From Candidatus Solibacter sp. (GTDB lineage Bacteria; Acidobacteriota; Terriglobia; Bryobacterales; Bryobacteraceae), in NCBI GenBank assembly GCA_017883345.1, contig JADGNT010000034.1:1-14050 (forward strand): 14,050 bases of DNA. The letters run 5' to 3'. The notes below the pieces were generated by a model. That model saw only the letters and a program-made list of their open reading frames with translations. It was not told where the DNA came from and made no database searches. Positions 6,566 to 14,050 of this stretch are shown piece by piece; position 1 is the first letter of the stretch, and each line of letters opens with the position of its first letter. The translations under genes and the position numbers were made by a program.

Positions 6566-9500
6566 ATGCACAAACATTGGAGAATTGCGGCTTTGCTACT
6601 AACGGCGCCCTTGCTGCTATCGGCGCAATCCACATTCGGCACGATTTTGGGAACGGTCACGGATGCGAGCGGCGCTGTCGTGCCCCAGGCCAAAATCGTC
6701 ATCACCAACCAGGGAGAGAACACTTCCCGCACGGTCTCGACGGATTCGCAGGGGAACTTCGAGGCGTCGAACTTGAAGGCCGGCAACTATACGGTGACGG
6801 GCGAGGCAGGCGGCTTCAAGACATTCAAAACCACTGGCTTGGAGTTGACGGCCCGGCAGACGCTGCGCGTCAACATCGCACTGGAACTGGGCCAGCTAAC
6901 CGAAACCGTCAATGTCTCGGGGACAGCGGCTGTGGTTACCACGGACACGGCCACCATCGCGTCGTCTTTAGGGACCCAGCAGGTGCTGGAGCTGCCCATC
7001 AACTATCGCGGCAGGGGAAGCACCAGCCCGCTCAGCGTTCTGGCCTACCAGCCAGGTGTGCAGAGCGATAACAGCTATGGCTACGCGGTGCAGGGCGCGC
7101 TTCCGTCCCAAACCGAAATCTCGCTGGATGGTATTTCCACCGTCAGCGCCGCCTCCAACAGCCCTCTCAGCCACCTGTTTCCCTCGGCCGATGGGATTGC
7201 CGAGATGAAGGTGCAGGCGGTGGGCAACAACGCCGAATTCGCCCAGGTCGGCGATATCACCACCACCTCCCGCGGCGGCTCCAACGAGTTCCATGGCGCG
7301 CTATATGAATATCTTCAGAACCGGGCATTCGACGCCACCGCGTTCGGAGCCACCTCCAAGCCGCAAAAGACCGCCAATGACTTTGGCGGCAGCCTCGGCG
7401 GGCGTGCGATCCGAAACCGTATGTTCTTCTTCGTCACCTTCGAAGACATGCAGTACCGCACCGGCTCAAGTCTACAACTCACCGTACCCACCGCAGCCCA
7501 GCGGGCCGGGGATTTCAGTAACGAGAAAGGCACGGTAAAAGACCCGGCCACCGGCGTGGCATACCCCAATAACCAGATCCCCACCTCGCAGCTCAATCCG
7601 GTAACCCAGAAGGTTCTGGCCTTCTATCCAGCGGTCAACTTCGGTCCCACCACGGTTCAGCAGTCCTCCAACTACCGGGCGAACGCCGCGAACCCGACTA
7701 CCTCCTGGCAAACCGACGCCCGCATCGACGAGATCCTGACGAGCAAGCAGTCGATCTTCGGAAGGTTGAGCTGGAAGGACCAGAACACAACGTCTCCTCT
7801 GTCTTTCGCCCTGCCTCCGAGCACCTCCTATAACAACAGCCGCACCATGGTGATCTCGCACAATTACACCATCACCACGAGCGTGCTGAACGAATTCCGT
7901 TTCGGCCTCAGCAACAGCAATAGCGCGACCTCTTACGGCTTTGACGGTAAGGGTATCACCGGGACCTTCGGCCTGCTCAACATGCCGCCGCTTACTTTCA
8001 ACGGCCTCCCCTCGTTCAGTTTCGGCGGGGCGACTTCGAATTTCGGCTACGGCAAAGCCGGGTTCACCGTCTCCCACAATTACCAGTGGAATGACAACCT
8101 CACCTGGGTCAAGGGGCGGCACACGTTGAAATTCGGCGGCGACGCGCGCCGGTTGCGGGCGCAAACCGCCCTCAGCTTCACCGGCAGCGACAACTACGGC
8201 AATTTCGCCTTCGATGGCCGCTACTCGGGGTCGGATGTCGCGGACTTCCTGCTGGGTATCCCGTGGGACTCCTCGTACGCATCCGTGAAGCAGGATAACG
8301 ACGGCATTGCCTGGCATTTCGGTTTCTTCGCCCAGGACAACTTCAAAGTGAGATCGAACCTGACCCTCGAATATGGGCTGCGCTGGGAAGTGCATCCGCC
8401 CTTCTGGGACACGGGGTCGGATATCACCAACTTCGACCGTACGGTCCCGCTGACTGGCCGCGTCATCGTGCCCAACACCCAGCAGGCGCTGGATATAACC
8501 GCTCCCGGCTTCCTCCAGTCGATCAATGCGTGTCCCGGACCGTCCTGGAATGGCATCCCCTGCACACCCTTCCTGCAATCCGACAAGGCGGGCTGGCCGA
8601 GAACGCTGCGCTTCACCCAATGGAAGGATTTCAATCCCCGTTTGGGATTCGCCTACCGTCCGTTTAGCGGCACCAAGACCGTCATTCGCGGCGGCTTCGG
8701 GCGATTCACCATGACCATCCTGGGGGACGTGTTCTATTCGTTGACGGGCATCAGCAGCTCCGACGTGCGCGAGTTCCGCAACGACATCCAGAACGGCGTG
8801 CCCTTGTTCAAACTGCCGCAGGCCTCAACCAATGGCACGGGAGTTACCTCCACGCCGTACGGCCAGGCGTACTTCGGCACGGCCAACGATCCGTACTTCA
8901 AGGACCCCTACTCCCTGCAATGGAACATGAGCGTGGAACGCGACCTGGGATGGAACAGCGGGCTGCGGATCTCTTACATTGGGCTGCGCTCCGTGCAACT
9001 GCCCTGGGCGCCGGACCTCAACCAGCCGCAGCCCTCCACCACGCCCTATGCGCAGCGTCCGCTCACGGACCGTCCCTTCCCGTATTGGGGGCGCATCTAC
9101 ACCCGGGACACCGGCGCCAACGCCATCTACAGCTCGATGCAGACCGAATTCAGGCACCAGACGAAGAGTGGGTTGACGATGAACAGCGCGTGGACTTGGG
9201 CCAAGGACCTCAGCGATGCCGGCGGACCCGCGCCTACCGGGTGGTCGGGCGACACCGGCGGCGGCCGGGTCACCAACTCGCTCGATCGTCGCCTCGACCG
9301 CGGAAACGTGGCCCAGGTGCGGCGTCACCGCTGGCTCACCTCGCTGGTGTATGACTTGCCATTCGGGAGAGGGCGCGGCTACGGCAGCACCATGAACAGC
9401 GTTGCCGATGCCATTGCAGGCGGTTGGCGCTTCAGCGGGATTCTGCTGGTGCAGACCGGCACCTACATGACCCCGACCATGAGCGGCGGCGACCCATCCG

Positions 9501-9925
9501 GCACCGGCGGCGATTCCCGCGGAACCCAACGGCCCGACGCCGTCGGCACCAGCCCGCTCCTTTCGAACCCCACAGCCGACGTTTACTGGGATCGCACGGC
9601 CTTTGTCTGTCCGGGACGCACGCCCGGCGCCTCCAACCAGTACAGTTGCGCCACCGTCATCGGACGCTTCGGCAATGCCGGCGTGGGTACCCTGCTCGGT
9701 CCCGGGACTTTCAACCTGAACACCGCTTTGGGGAAGGAATTCCGGCTGGCCGAGAAGAAGAAGCTGAAATTTGAAGCATCGTTCACCAACGTGTTGAACC
9801 ACGTGAACCTGAACGATCCCAGCTCCAACATCACCAGCATCAGCTTCGGCCGCACCACCAGCGCGCGCGGCGCCGATAGCGGCGGCAACCGAGTGGGCTC
9901 ATTCGCGCTACGATTCGAGTTCTGA
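6566..9925 (+). CDS. Oar-like TonB-dependent outer-membrane receptor
   Basis: A 1119-residue outer-membrane protein. Residues 1-20 form a signal peptide (MHKHWRIAALLL...LLSAQ). About 24-110 is a carboxypeptidase-regulatory-like beta-sandwich (GTVTDASGAVVPQAKIVITN, then GNFEASNLKAGNYTV). A plug-like part follows (about 120-250, with ISLDGIS and TTTSRGGSNEFHGALYEY), then a long beta-barrel rich in aromatic and Asn/Ser residues. The protein ends in GSFALRFEF; a terminal phenylalanine is the usual barrel-assembly signal. Such Oar-type receptors are highly multiplied in Acidobacteriota and are presumed to import or bind large or scarce substrates using TonB energy; individual substrates are rarely known. 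No TonB box could be assigned. It is the first gene of the plus operon, with AAGGGG 8 nt before the ATG. Its link to amine or phosphate-ester uptake is inferred only from its neighbours. Confidence 0.93.
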   Translation: MHKHWRIAALLLTAPLLLSAQSTFGTILGTVTDASGAVVPQAKIVITNQGENTSRTVSTDSQGNFEASNLKAGNYTVTGEAGGFKTFKTTGLELTARQTLRVNIALELGQLTETVNVSGTAAVVTTDTATIASSLGTQQVLELPINYRGRGSTSPLSVLAYQPGVQSDNSYGYAVQGALPSQTEISLDGISTVSAASNSPLSHLFPSADGIAEMKVQAVGNNAEFAQVGDITTTSRGGSNEFHGALYEYLQNRAFDATAFGATSKPQKTANDFGGSLGGRAIRNRMFFFVTFEDMQYRTGSSLQLTVPTAAQRAGDFSNEKGTVKDPATGVAYPNNQIPTSQLNPVTQKVLAFYPAVNFGPTTVQQSSNYRANAANPTTSWQTDARIDEILTSKQSIFGRLSWKDQNTTSPLSFALPPSTSYNNSRTMVISHNYTITTSVLNEFRFGLSNSNSATSYGFDGKGITGTFGLLNMPPLTFNGLPSFSFGGATSNFGYGKAGFTVSHNYQWNDNLTWVKGRHTLKFGGDARRLRAQTALSFTGSDNYGNFAFDGRYSGSDVADFLLGIPWDSSYASVKQDNDGIAWHFGFFAQDNFKVRSNLTLEYGLRWEVHPPFWDTGSDITNFDRTVPLTGRVIVPNTQQALDITAPGFLQSINACPGPSWNGIPCTPFLQSDKAGWPRTLRFTQWKDFNPRLGFAYRPFSGTKTVIRGGFGRFTMTILGDVFYSLTGISSSDVREFRNDIQNGVPLFKLPQASTNGTGVTSTPYGQAYFGTANDPYFKDPYSLQWNMSVERDLGWNSGLRISYIGLRSVQLPWAPDLNQPQPSTTPYAQRPLTDRPFPYWGRIYTRDTGANAIYSSMQTEFRHQTKSGLTMNSAWTWAKDLSDAGGPAPTGWSGDTGGGRVTNSLDRRLDRGNVAQVRRHRWLTSLVYDLPFGRGRGYGSTMNSVADAIAGGWRFSGILLVQTGTYMTPTMSGGDPSGTGGDSRGTQRPDAVGTSPLLSNPTADVYWDRTAFVCPGRTPGASNQYSCATVIGRFGNAGVGTLLGPGTFNLNTALGKEFRLAEKKKLKFEASFTNVLNHVNLNDPSSNITSISFGRTTSARGADSGGNRVGSFALRFEF

Positions 9926-9929
9926 GCGA

Positions 9930-11288
9930 ATGCTCTCCCTCGACGACCTGCGCCGGTCGGTGGACGATGGGCGGATCGACACCGTTCTGCTGACGTTCAC
10001 CGACCTGTACGGGCGTCCGCTCGGCAAACGCCTGGACGCCGGTTTCTTTCTGGAAAACGCCCAGCAGGGCACGCATGTCTGCGACTACCTGCTGACCGTG
10101 GACATGAACATGGACCCGGTGCCCGGCTATCAGCTCGCAAGCTGGGAACGCGGTTACGGCGATTTCCGCATGGTTCCCGACCTGGCCACCCTGCGCGTCG
10201 CAAGCTGGCTCGAAAAGACCGCGCTGGTGTTGTGCGACCTGACCCCGCGCGACTCGCATGCGCTGCTCGCCCAGGCGCCGCGCTCCATTCTGCGCCGGCA
10301 GGTGGAACGCGCCGCCGCCATGGGGTTCCAGGCCATGGCCGGCTCGGAACTGGAGTACTACAGTTTCAACCAATCCTACCGGCAGGCGGCCGCAGCCGGG
10401 TATGCCTCCCTCGAGCCTGCCGGATGGTACCTGGAGGATTACCACGTCCTGCAGGGCACGCGCGAGGAAGCCCTGAACGGGGCCGTGCGGCGCCACCTCA
10501 CCCAGTCGGGCATCCCGGTGGAATGTTCCAAGGGTGAATGGGGTAAGGGGCAGCACGAACTGAACCTGCGGTACAGCGACGCGCTCAACATGGCCGACCG
10601 CCACGTCATCTTCAAACAATGCCTCAAGGAAGTCGCCGACCGGTTGGGGATGAGCGTCACCTTCATGGCCAAATTCGACTCGTCCCAAGCCGGTTCGAGC
10701 TGCCACCTCCACCTGAGCCTGTGGAAGGATGGCGAAAGCATCATGCAAGGCCCGAACCAGCTTGGTCCCGTCTGTTGCAGCGAGGTATTCCGGTGGTTTC
10801 TCGGCGGCTGGATCGCCCACGTCCCAGAGTTTATGGTGTTCTACGCGCCCACGGTGAATTCCTACAAACGTTACCGCTCGGGATCGTGGGCGCCCACCCG
10901 TCTAGCCTGGAGCTATGACAATCGCACGGCCAGCTTTCGCGTGGTGGGCAAAGGCCCGAGCCTGCGTATCGAGTGCCGCATTCCGGGCGCCGACTGCAAC
11001 CCGTATCTCTGCTTCGCAGCCTCCCTGGCCTCCGGCCTGGATGGGATCGACCAGCGAACGGAGCCGCCACCGATCTTCGAAGGCGATATGTATGCGGCCA
11101 GGGCTATTCCGGCCATCCCGGCGACGCTTCGCGATGCGACCGCCTGCTTCGAGTCCTCCGAGTTCGTCCGCCAGGCGCTCGGCGCCGAGGTGGCCGAGCA
11201 TTATTCCCACTTCTTTCACACCGAGCAAGACGCTTATGACGCCGCCGTAACCGATTGGGAGCGCAGGCGGTATTTCGAACAGATCTGA
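9930..11288 (+). CDS. Glutamine-synthetase-fold ligase, probable gamma-glutamyl-amine ligase
   Basis: A 452-residue cytoplasmic ATP-dependent ligase of the glutamine synthetase I fold. Metal and substrate residues are in place: E140/E142 (GSELEYY), E203 and E210 (GEWGKGQHELN), H259 (SCHLHLSL), NSYKRY at 310-315, DNRTASFRV (R332), and RIECRIPGADCNPYL (346-360). Several traits point away from true glutamine synthetase. The WERGYGDFRMVPD segment, PGAD in place of PDP before NPYL, and the absence of the adenylylation-loop sequence (NLYDLP) are all typical of PuuA-like gamma-glutamyl ligases. So is the C-terminal SSEFVRQALG...HYSHFFHTE pattern. These join glutamate to amines such as putrescine, isopropylamine or ethanolamine. 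The ATG is 4 nt after the receptor stop with little ribosome binding site, suggesting coupling to the receptor. The amine is not known; the alcohol and aldehyde dehydrogenases next door favour an amino-alcohol. Confidence 0.88.
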   Translation: MLSLDDLRRSVDDGRIDTVLLTFTDLYGRPLGKRLDAGFFLENAQQGTHVCDYLLTVDMNMDPVPGYQLASWERGYGDFRMVPDLATLRVASWLEKTALVLCDLTPRDSHALLAQAPRSILRRQVERAAAMGFQAMAGSELEYYSFNQSYRQAAAAGYASLEPAGWYLEDYHVLQGTREEALNGAVRRHLTQSGIPVECSKGEWGKGQHELNLRYSDALNMADRHVIFKQCLKEVADRLGMSVTFMAKFDSSQAGSSCHLHLSLWKDGESIMQGPNQLGPVCCSEVFRWFLGGWIAHVPEFMVFYAPTVNSYKRYRSGSWAPTRLAWSYDNRTASFRVVGKGPSLRIECRIPGADCNPYLCFAASLASGLDGIDQRTEPPPIFEGDMYAARAIPAIPATLRDATACFESSEFVRQALGAEVAEHYSHFFHTEQDAYDAAVTDWERRRYFEQI

Positions 11289-11302
11289 CTGGGACATAAC
11301 TG

Positions 11303-13999
11303 ATGAGCCATCGTGCGATTCTCCTCTTCCTGCTAGCCGCCGCGCCGCTTTTCGCAGCCGACTACGCCGCGCCCGCCGGGGTTCGCCCCGCCGCCCGCCG
11401 GCCCGGCGCGGAGAGCATCCTTCCGGGCGGCCGCATCGTCGCTTCCCTCGGCCAGCAGTACACCACCGGGCCTGGACCGTTCGGCTTGGCGATCAGCCCT
11501 GGCGGCAACCTGGTGGTTTCAGCCAACGGAGGCCCCGACCGCTACTCCTTGACCGTTCTCCGAAAAGAAAACGGCTCCTGGAACGTCCGCCAGTTGATCG
11601 CTCCGCAGAAACGCAGGGAACCGGCCACCGAGCCCGAAGAGGACGACTGGCACAGCGTCTTCATGGGGCTGGCCTTCAACGGGGAAGATGAGCTTTACGC
11701 CTCGGAAGGCGATTCCGGCCGCGTCCGCCTGATCGACCCGCGAACCGGAGCCAGGAAGCACGTCTTCGATTTGAACCAGGGAGGATTCCAGGACAGCTAC
11801 ACGGGAGACCTGGCGCTGGACCGCGCCCGCGGTCTGCTTTACGTGGTGGACCAGGCCAACTTCCGCCTGGTGGCCATCGACACGCGCAAGCGCAGCATCC
11901 TGGCGTCGCTGCGGCTGGGCCGGCTGCCGTTCTCGATCGCCCTCTCGGCCGACGGCCGAAAGGCCTATGTCACCAATATCGGCATGTTCGAGTATAAGGC
12001 GGTGCCTGGCGCCACTCGAAAAGGGGCGCTGGAGACCGGCCTGCCGTTCCCCGCTTTTGGCTTTCCCTCGCCCGAATCGGCCGCCGGAGCGCGGCGCGAT
12101 ACCGCCAACGGACCCGTCGATGTGCCCGGCTTGGGCGACCCGAACGTGCCCGAATCCAACTCCCTGGCGGTGATCGACCTGACCCGGCCGGCCGCGCCGA
12201 AGCTCGAAGCGCTTGTCCGCACCGGTCTCCCATTTGGCAAAGACAGCCTCGGCGGCAGCAGCCCGTCAGGAGTCGCGGTAGCCGGCGAATCCGTCTTCGT
12301 CACCAACGGGCACAACGATTCCATCACGGTCGTCGACGCGCGCACAAACCGCGTCCGCAGCACTATTGCGATCCGCATTCCCGGACTCGACCAACTGCGC
12401 GGCGTCCTGCCCATCGGACTGACCTGGTACGCCCCCGCGAAGTGGCTGTTGGTGGCCGAGGCGGGCATCAACGCGGTCGGCGTCATCGACACTCGCAACA
12501 TGCGCCTGATCGGTCATCTGCCAGTCGGCTGGTTCCCTACCCGCGTGGCGGTGGATGGCGGCACGATGTACGTGGTCAACGCCAAAGGCCACGGCACCGG
12601 GCCCAACGGCGATCCGGCCATCCGGGACACCTTCCAGGGCAGTTTCCGCCGCGGCTCGATCTCGGTTTTCCCGGTTCCCAAGGCGGAGGAAATCGGCGCG
12701 CTCACCGATCGGGTCACGCGCAACGCCGGCTTCACGCCATCCCGGGAGGTGGCGCCGGCGCTGCCCTCGGGTATCCGCCACGTTGTCCTCATCGTCAAGG
12801 AGAACCGCACCTTCGACGAAATGTTCGGCGATATTCCGCGCGCCTCCAACGGACCTGTGGCGAGCGCCGCCGCCCTGGCGCGCTTCGGCCGCAACGCCAC
12901 CGTAAACCCCGATCGCCGCTCGCAGCCCCCGCCGCCTGTCCTGAAGAACGTCAACGTCAGCCCGAACCATCACGAATTGGCCACCCGCTTCGCTTTCAGC
13001 GACAACTTCTATGCCGACTCCGAAGTCAGCGTGGATGGCCACCATTGGCTGGTCGGCTCCTACCCCAATGCCTGGACCGAAAGTTCGCTGATGGCCTCCT
13101 ACGGAGGGGAGAAGGAATTCCGGTTCCCGACCAAGGCGCCCGGGCGGCTGTCCTTCGCCCAATCCAACTCGTCCGTGCATCCGGAGGAGCAACTCGAGGC
13201 CGGCGCCATCTGGCATCACCTCGACCGGCACGGCATCTCCTTCCGCAACTATGGCGAGGGCTTCGAATTAGCGGGGGTGGAGGAGGAGCCCGGCATGAAG
13301 CCCACCGGCGCGCGCTATCTCACCAACGTGCCCATGCCCGAGCCGCTTTACCGCAACACCTCGCGCGAGTACCCGCAGTTCAACACCAACATCCCCGACC
13401 AGTACCGCGCCTCGCAATTCATCTCCGAGATTCGGCGGAAGTATGTGAATGGCGGCGAGCCGTTCCCGCAATTCATCTACATTCACCTGCCCCAGGACCA
13501 CACGGCCCGGGTGCGCCCCGAGGATGGATATCCCTACATGGCGTCCTACATCGCCGATAACGACTACGCGCTGGGCCGCATCGTGGAGTTTCTGTCGCAG
13601 ACCCCCTGGTGGCGTGAGATGGCCATTTTCGTCACGGAAGACGATGCGCAGAGCGGTGTAGACCATGTCGATTCGCACCGCACCGTGCTCATGGCGGTGG
13701 GTCCCTACGTTCGCAAGAACTACGCGTCGCACGTGAATTCCAGCTTTCCGGGCCTGTTGAAGACGATCTTCCGCCTGCTGGGGCTGCCGCCGTTGAATCT
13801 GTTCGATGCGGCCGCTTCGGATCTAAGCGACTGCTTCGGCGGCGAGCCGGATTTCGCGCCCTACCGCGTGCTGCCCATCGATCCTGCCCTCTTCGACCCA
13901 GCCAAAGTGAAGGACCCGCTTGACCCGGCGCCCGACAGCCCGCGCATGGACGACCCACGCTTCCTCCGCGAACAACACGAAGCGCGCGGCAGGAAATAA
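11303..13999 (+). CDS. Secreted beta-propeller / phosphoesterase fusion
   Basis: An 898-residue exported protein. Residues 1-19 are a signal peptide (AILLFLLAAAPLFA). About 35-440 is a YncE/YVTN-type beta-propeller with repeats such as AYVTN, VFVTNGHNDSITVVD and MYVVNAKG. From about 490 comes an alkaline-phosphatase-superfamily phosphoesterase of the phospholipase C/AcpA type: IRHVVLIVKENRTFDEMFG (E500, N501 as likely metal ligands), DGHHWL (578-583), LPQDHTA (D732, H733), and FVTEDDAQSGVDHVDSHRT with D780/D781 and H788/H792. It should hydrolyse phosphate esters or phospholipids outside the cytoplasm. The ATG is 14 nt after the ligase stop; the ribosome binding site is weak. The gene ends the visible operon. 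The remaining 51 bases show no terminator with a T-run, though an ATG at 14027 opens a frame that runs off the window. The true substrate is unknown. Confidence 0.9.
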   Translation: MSHRAILLFLLAAAPLFAADYAAPAGVRPAARRPGAESILPGGRIVASLGQQYTTGPGPFGLAISPGGNLVVSANGGPDRYSLTVLRKENGSWNVRQLIAPQKRREPATEPEEDDWHSVFMGLAFNGEDELYASEGDSGRVRLIDPRTGARKHVFDLNQGGFQDSYTGDLALDRARGLLYVVDQANFRLVAIDTRKRSILASLRLGRLPFSIALSADGRKAYVTNIGMFEYKAVPGATRKGALETGLPFPAFGFPSPESAAGARRDTANGPVDVPGLGDPNVPESNSLAVIDLTRPAAPKLEALVRTGLPFGKDSLGGSSPSGVAVAGESVFVTNGHNDSITVVDARTNRVRSTIAIRIPGLDQLRGVLPIGLTWYAPAKWLLVAEAGINAVGVIDTRNMRLIGHLPVGWFPTRVAVDGGTMYVVNAKGHGTGPNGDPAIRDTFQGSFRRGSISVFPVPKAEEIGALTDRVTRNAGFTPSREVAPALPSGIRHVVLIVKENRTFDEMFGDIPRASNGPVASAAALARFGRNATVNPDRRSQPPPPVLKNVNVSPNHHELATRFAFSDNFYADSEVSVDGHHWLVGSYPNAWTESSLMASYGGEKEFRFPTKAPGRLSFAQSNSSVHPEEQLEAGAIWHHLDRHGISFRNYGEGFELAGVEEEPGMKPTGARYLTNVPMPEPLYRNTSREYPQFNTNIPDQYRASQFISEIRRKYVNGGEPFPQFIYIHLPQDHTARVRPEDGYPYMASYIADNDYALGRIVEFLSQTPWWREMAIFVTEDDAQSGVDHVDSHRTVLMAVGPYVRKNYASHVNSSFPGLLKTIFRLLGLPPLNLFDAAASDLSDCFGGEPDFAPYRVLPIDPALFDPAKVKDPLDPAPDSPRMDDPRFLREQHEARGRK

Positions 14000-14050
14000 C
14001 GAAGATTCCGGCCCCCAGGCGGGCAAATGGCGGTGCGGGCGTTTCCGCGC

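Noticed and set aside
7472..8620. Minus-strand open frame (382 codons) inside the receptor gene
   Set aside because: The plus-strand receptor is continuous from signal peptide to terminal phenylalanine, and the antisense translation has no recognisable domain.
14000..14050. Possible next gene beginning at ATG 14027 and a small hairpin (GCCC/GGGC) after the phosphoesterase
   Set aside because: Only eight codons are visible and there is no clear ribosome binding site; the hairpin has a 4-bp stem and no T-run, so neither a gene nor a terminator can be supported.
1..14050. CRISPR arrays, insertion sequences, riboswitches
   Set aside because: No regularly spaced direct repeats, no transposase or integrase motifs and no recognisable riboswitch core were seen; the long leaders that riboswitches need are absent.

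Overview
The window looks like a chromosomal segment of an Acidobacteriota member of the Solibacter/Bryobacter type. The case rests on a high GC content, a 1119-residue Oar-type TonB-dependent receptor with an N-terminal carboxypeptidase-regulatory-like domain, and a secreted beta-propeller/phosphoesterase fusion of a kind I associate with that phylum. The assignment comes from protein style only; no marker gene is present.

Left edge (1-951): an eroded accessory region. It holds the 5' end of a DUF1016/YhcG-type nuclease gene that breaks off after about 75 residues, joined directly to a HigA/NadS-like antitoxin ORF that has no toxin partner and no conventional start. About 440 bases without a gene follow. 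They carry three short hairpins and, on the minus strand, a 72-nt tRNA-like relic.

Minus-strand operon (6428 down to 952): HAD-family hydrolase, class I glutamine-amidotransferase-like protein, iron-dependent alcohol dehydrogenase, aldehyde dehydrogenase, and an organophosphate:phosphate-antiporter-type MFS permease. The genes overlap or abut (44-nt overlap, then gaps of 6, 10 and 0 nt), so they are almost certainly co-transcribed.

Plus-strand operon (6566 to 13999): the Oar-like receptor, a glutamine-synthetase-fold ligase 4 nt downstream of it, and the secreted propeller/phosphoesterase 14 nt after that. The two operons diverge from a 137-bp intergenic region in which back-to-back promoters can be proposed.

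Read together, the genes suggest one function. The ligase resembles gamma-glutamyl-amine ligases (PuuA/IpuC/GlnA4 type) rather than true glutamine synthetase. An amino-alcohol such as ethanolamine could be gamma-glutamylated by the ligase, oxidised by the alcohol and aldehyde dehydrogenases, and released by the amidotransferase-like hydrolase. The secreted phosphoesterase, outer-membrane receptor, phosphate-ester permease and HAD protein would supply the substrate from a phosphorylated or lipid head-group precursor. The gene families are well supported; the pathway and its substrate are inference.
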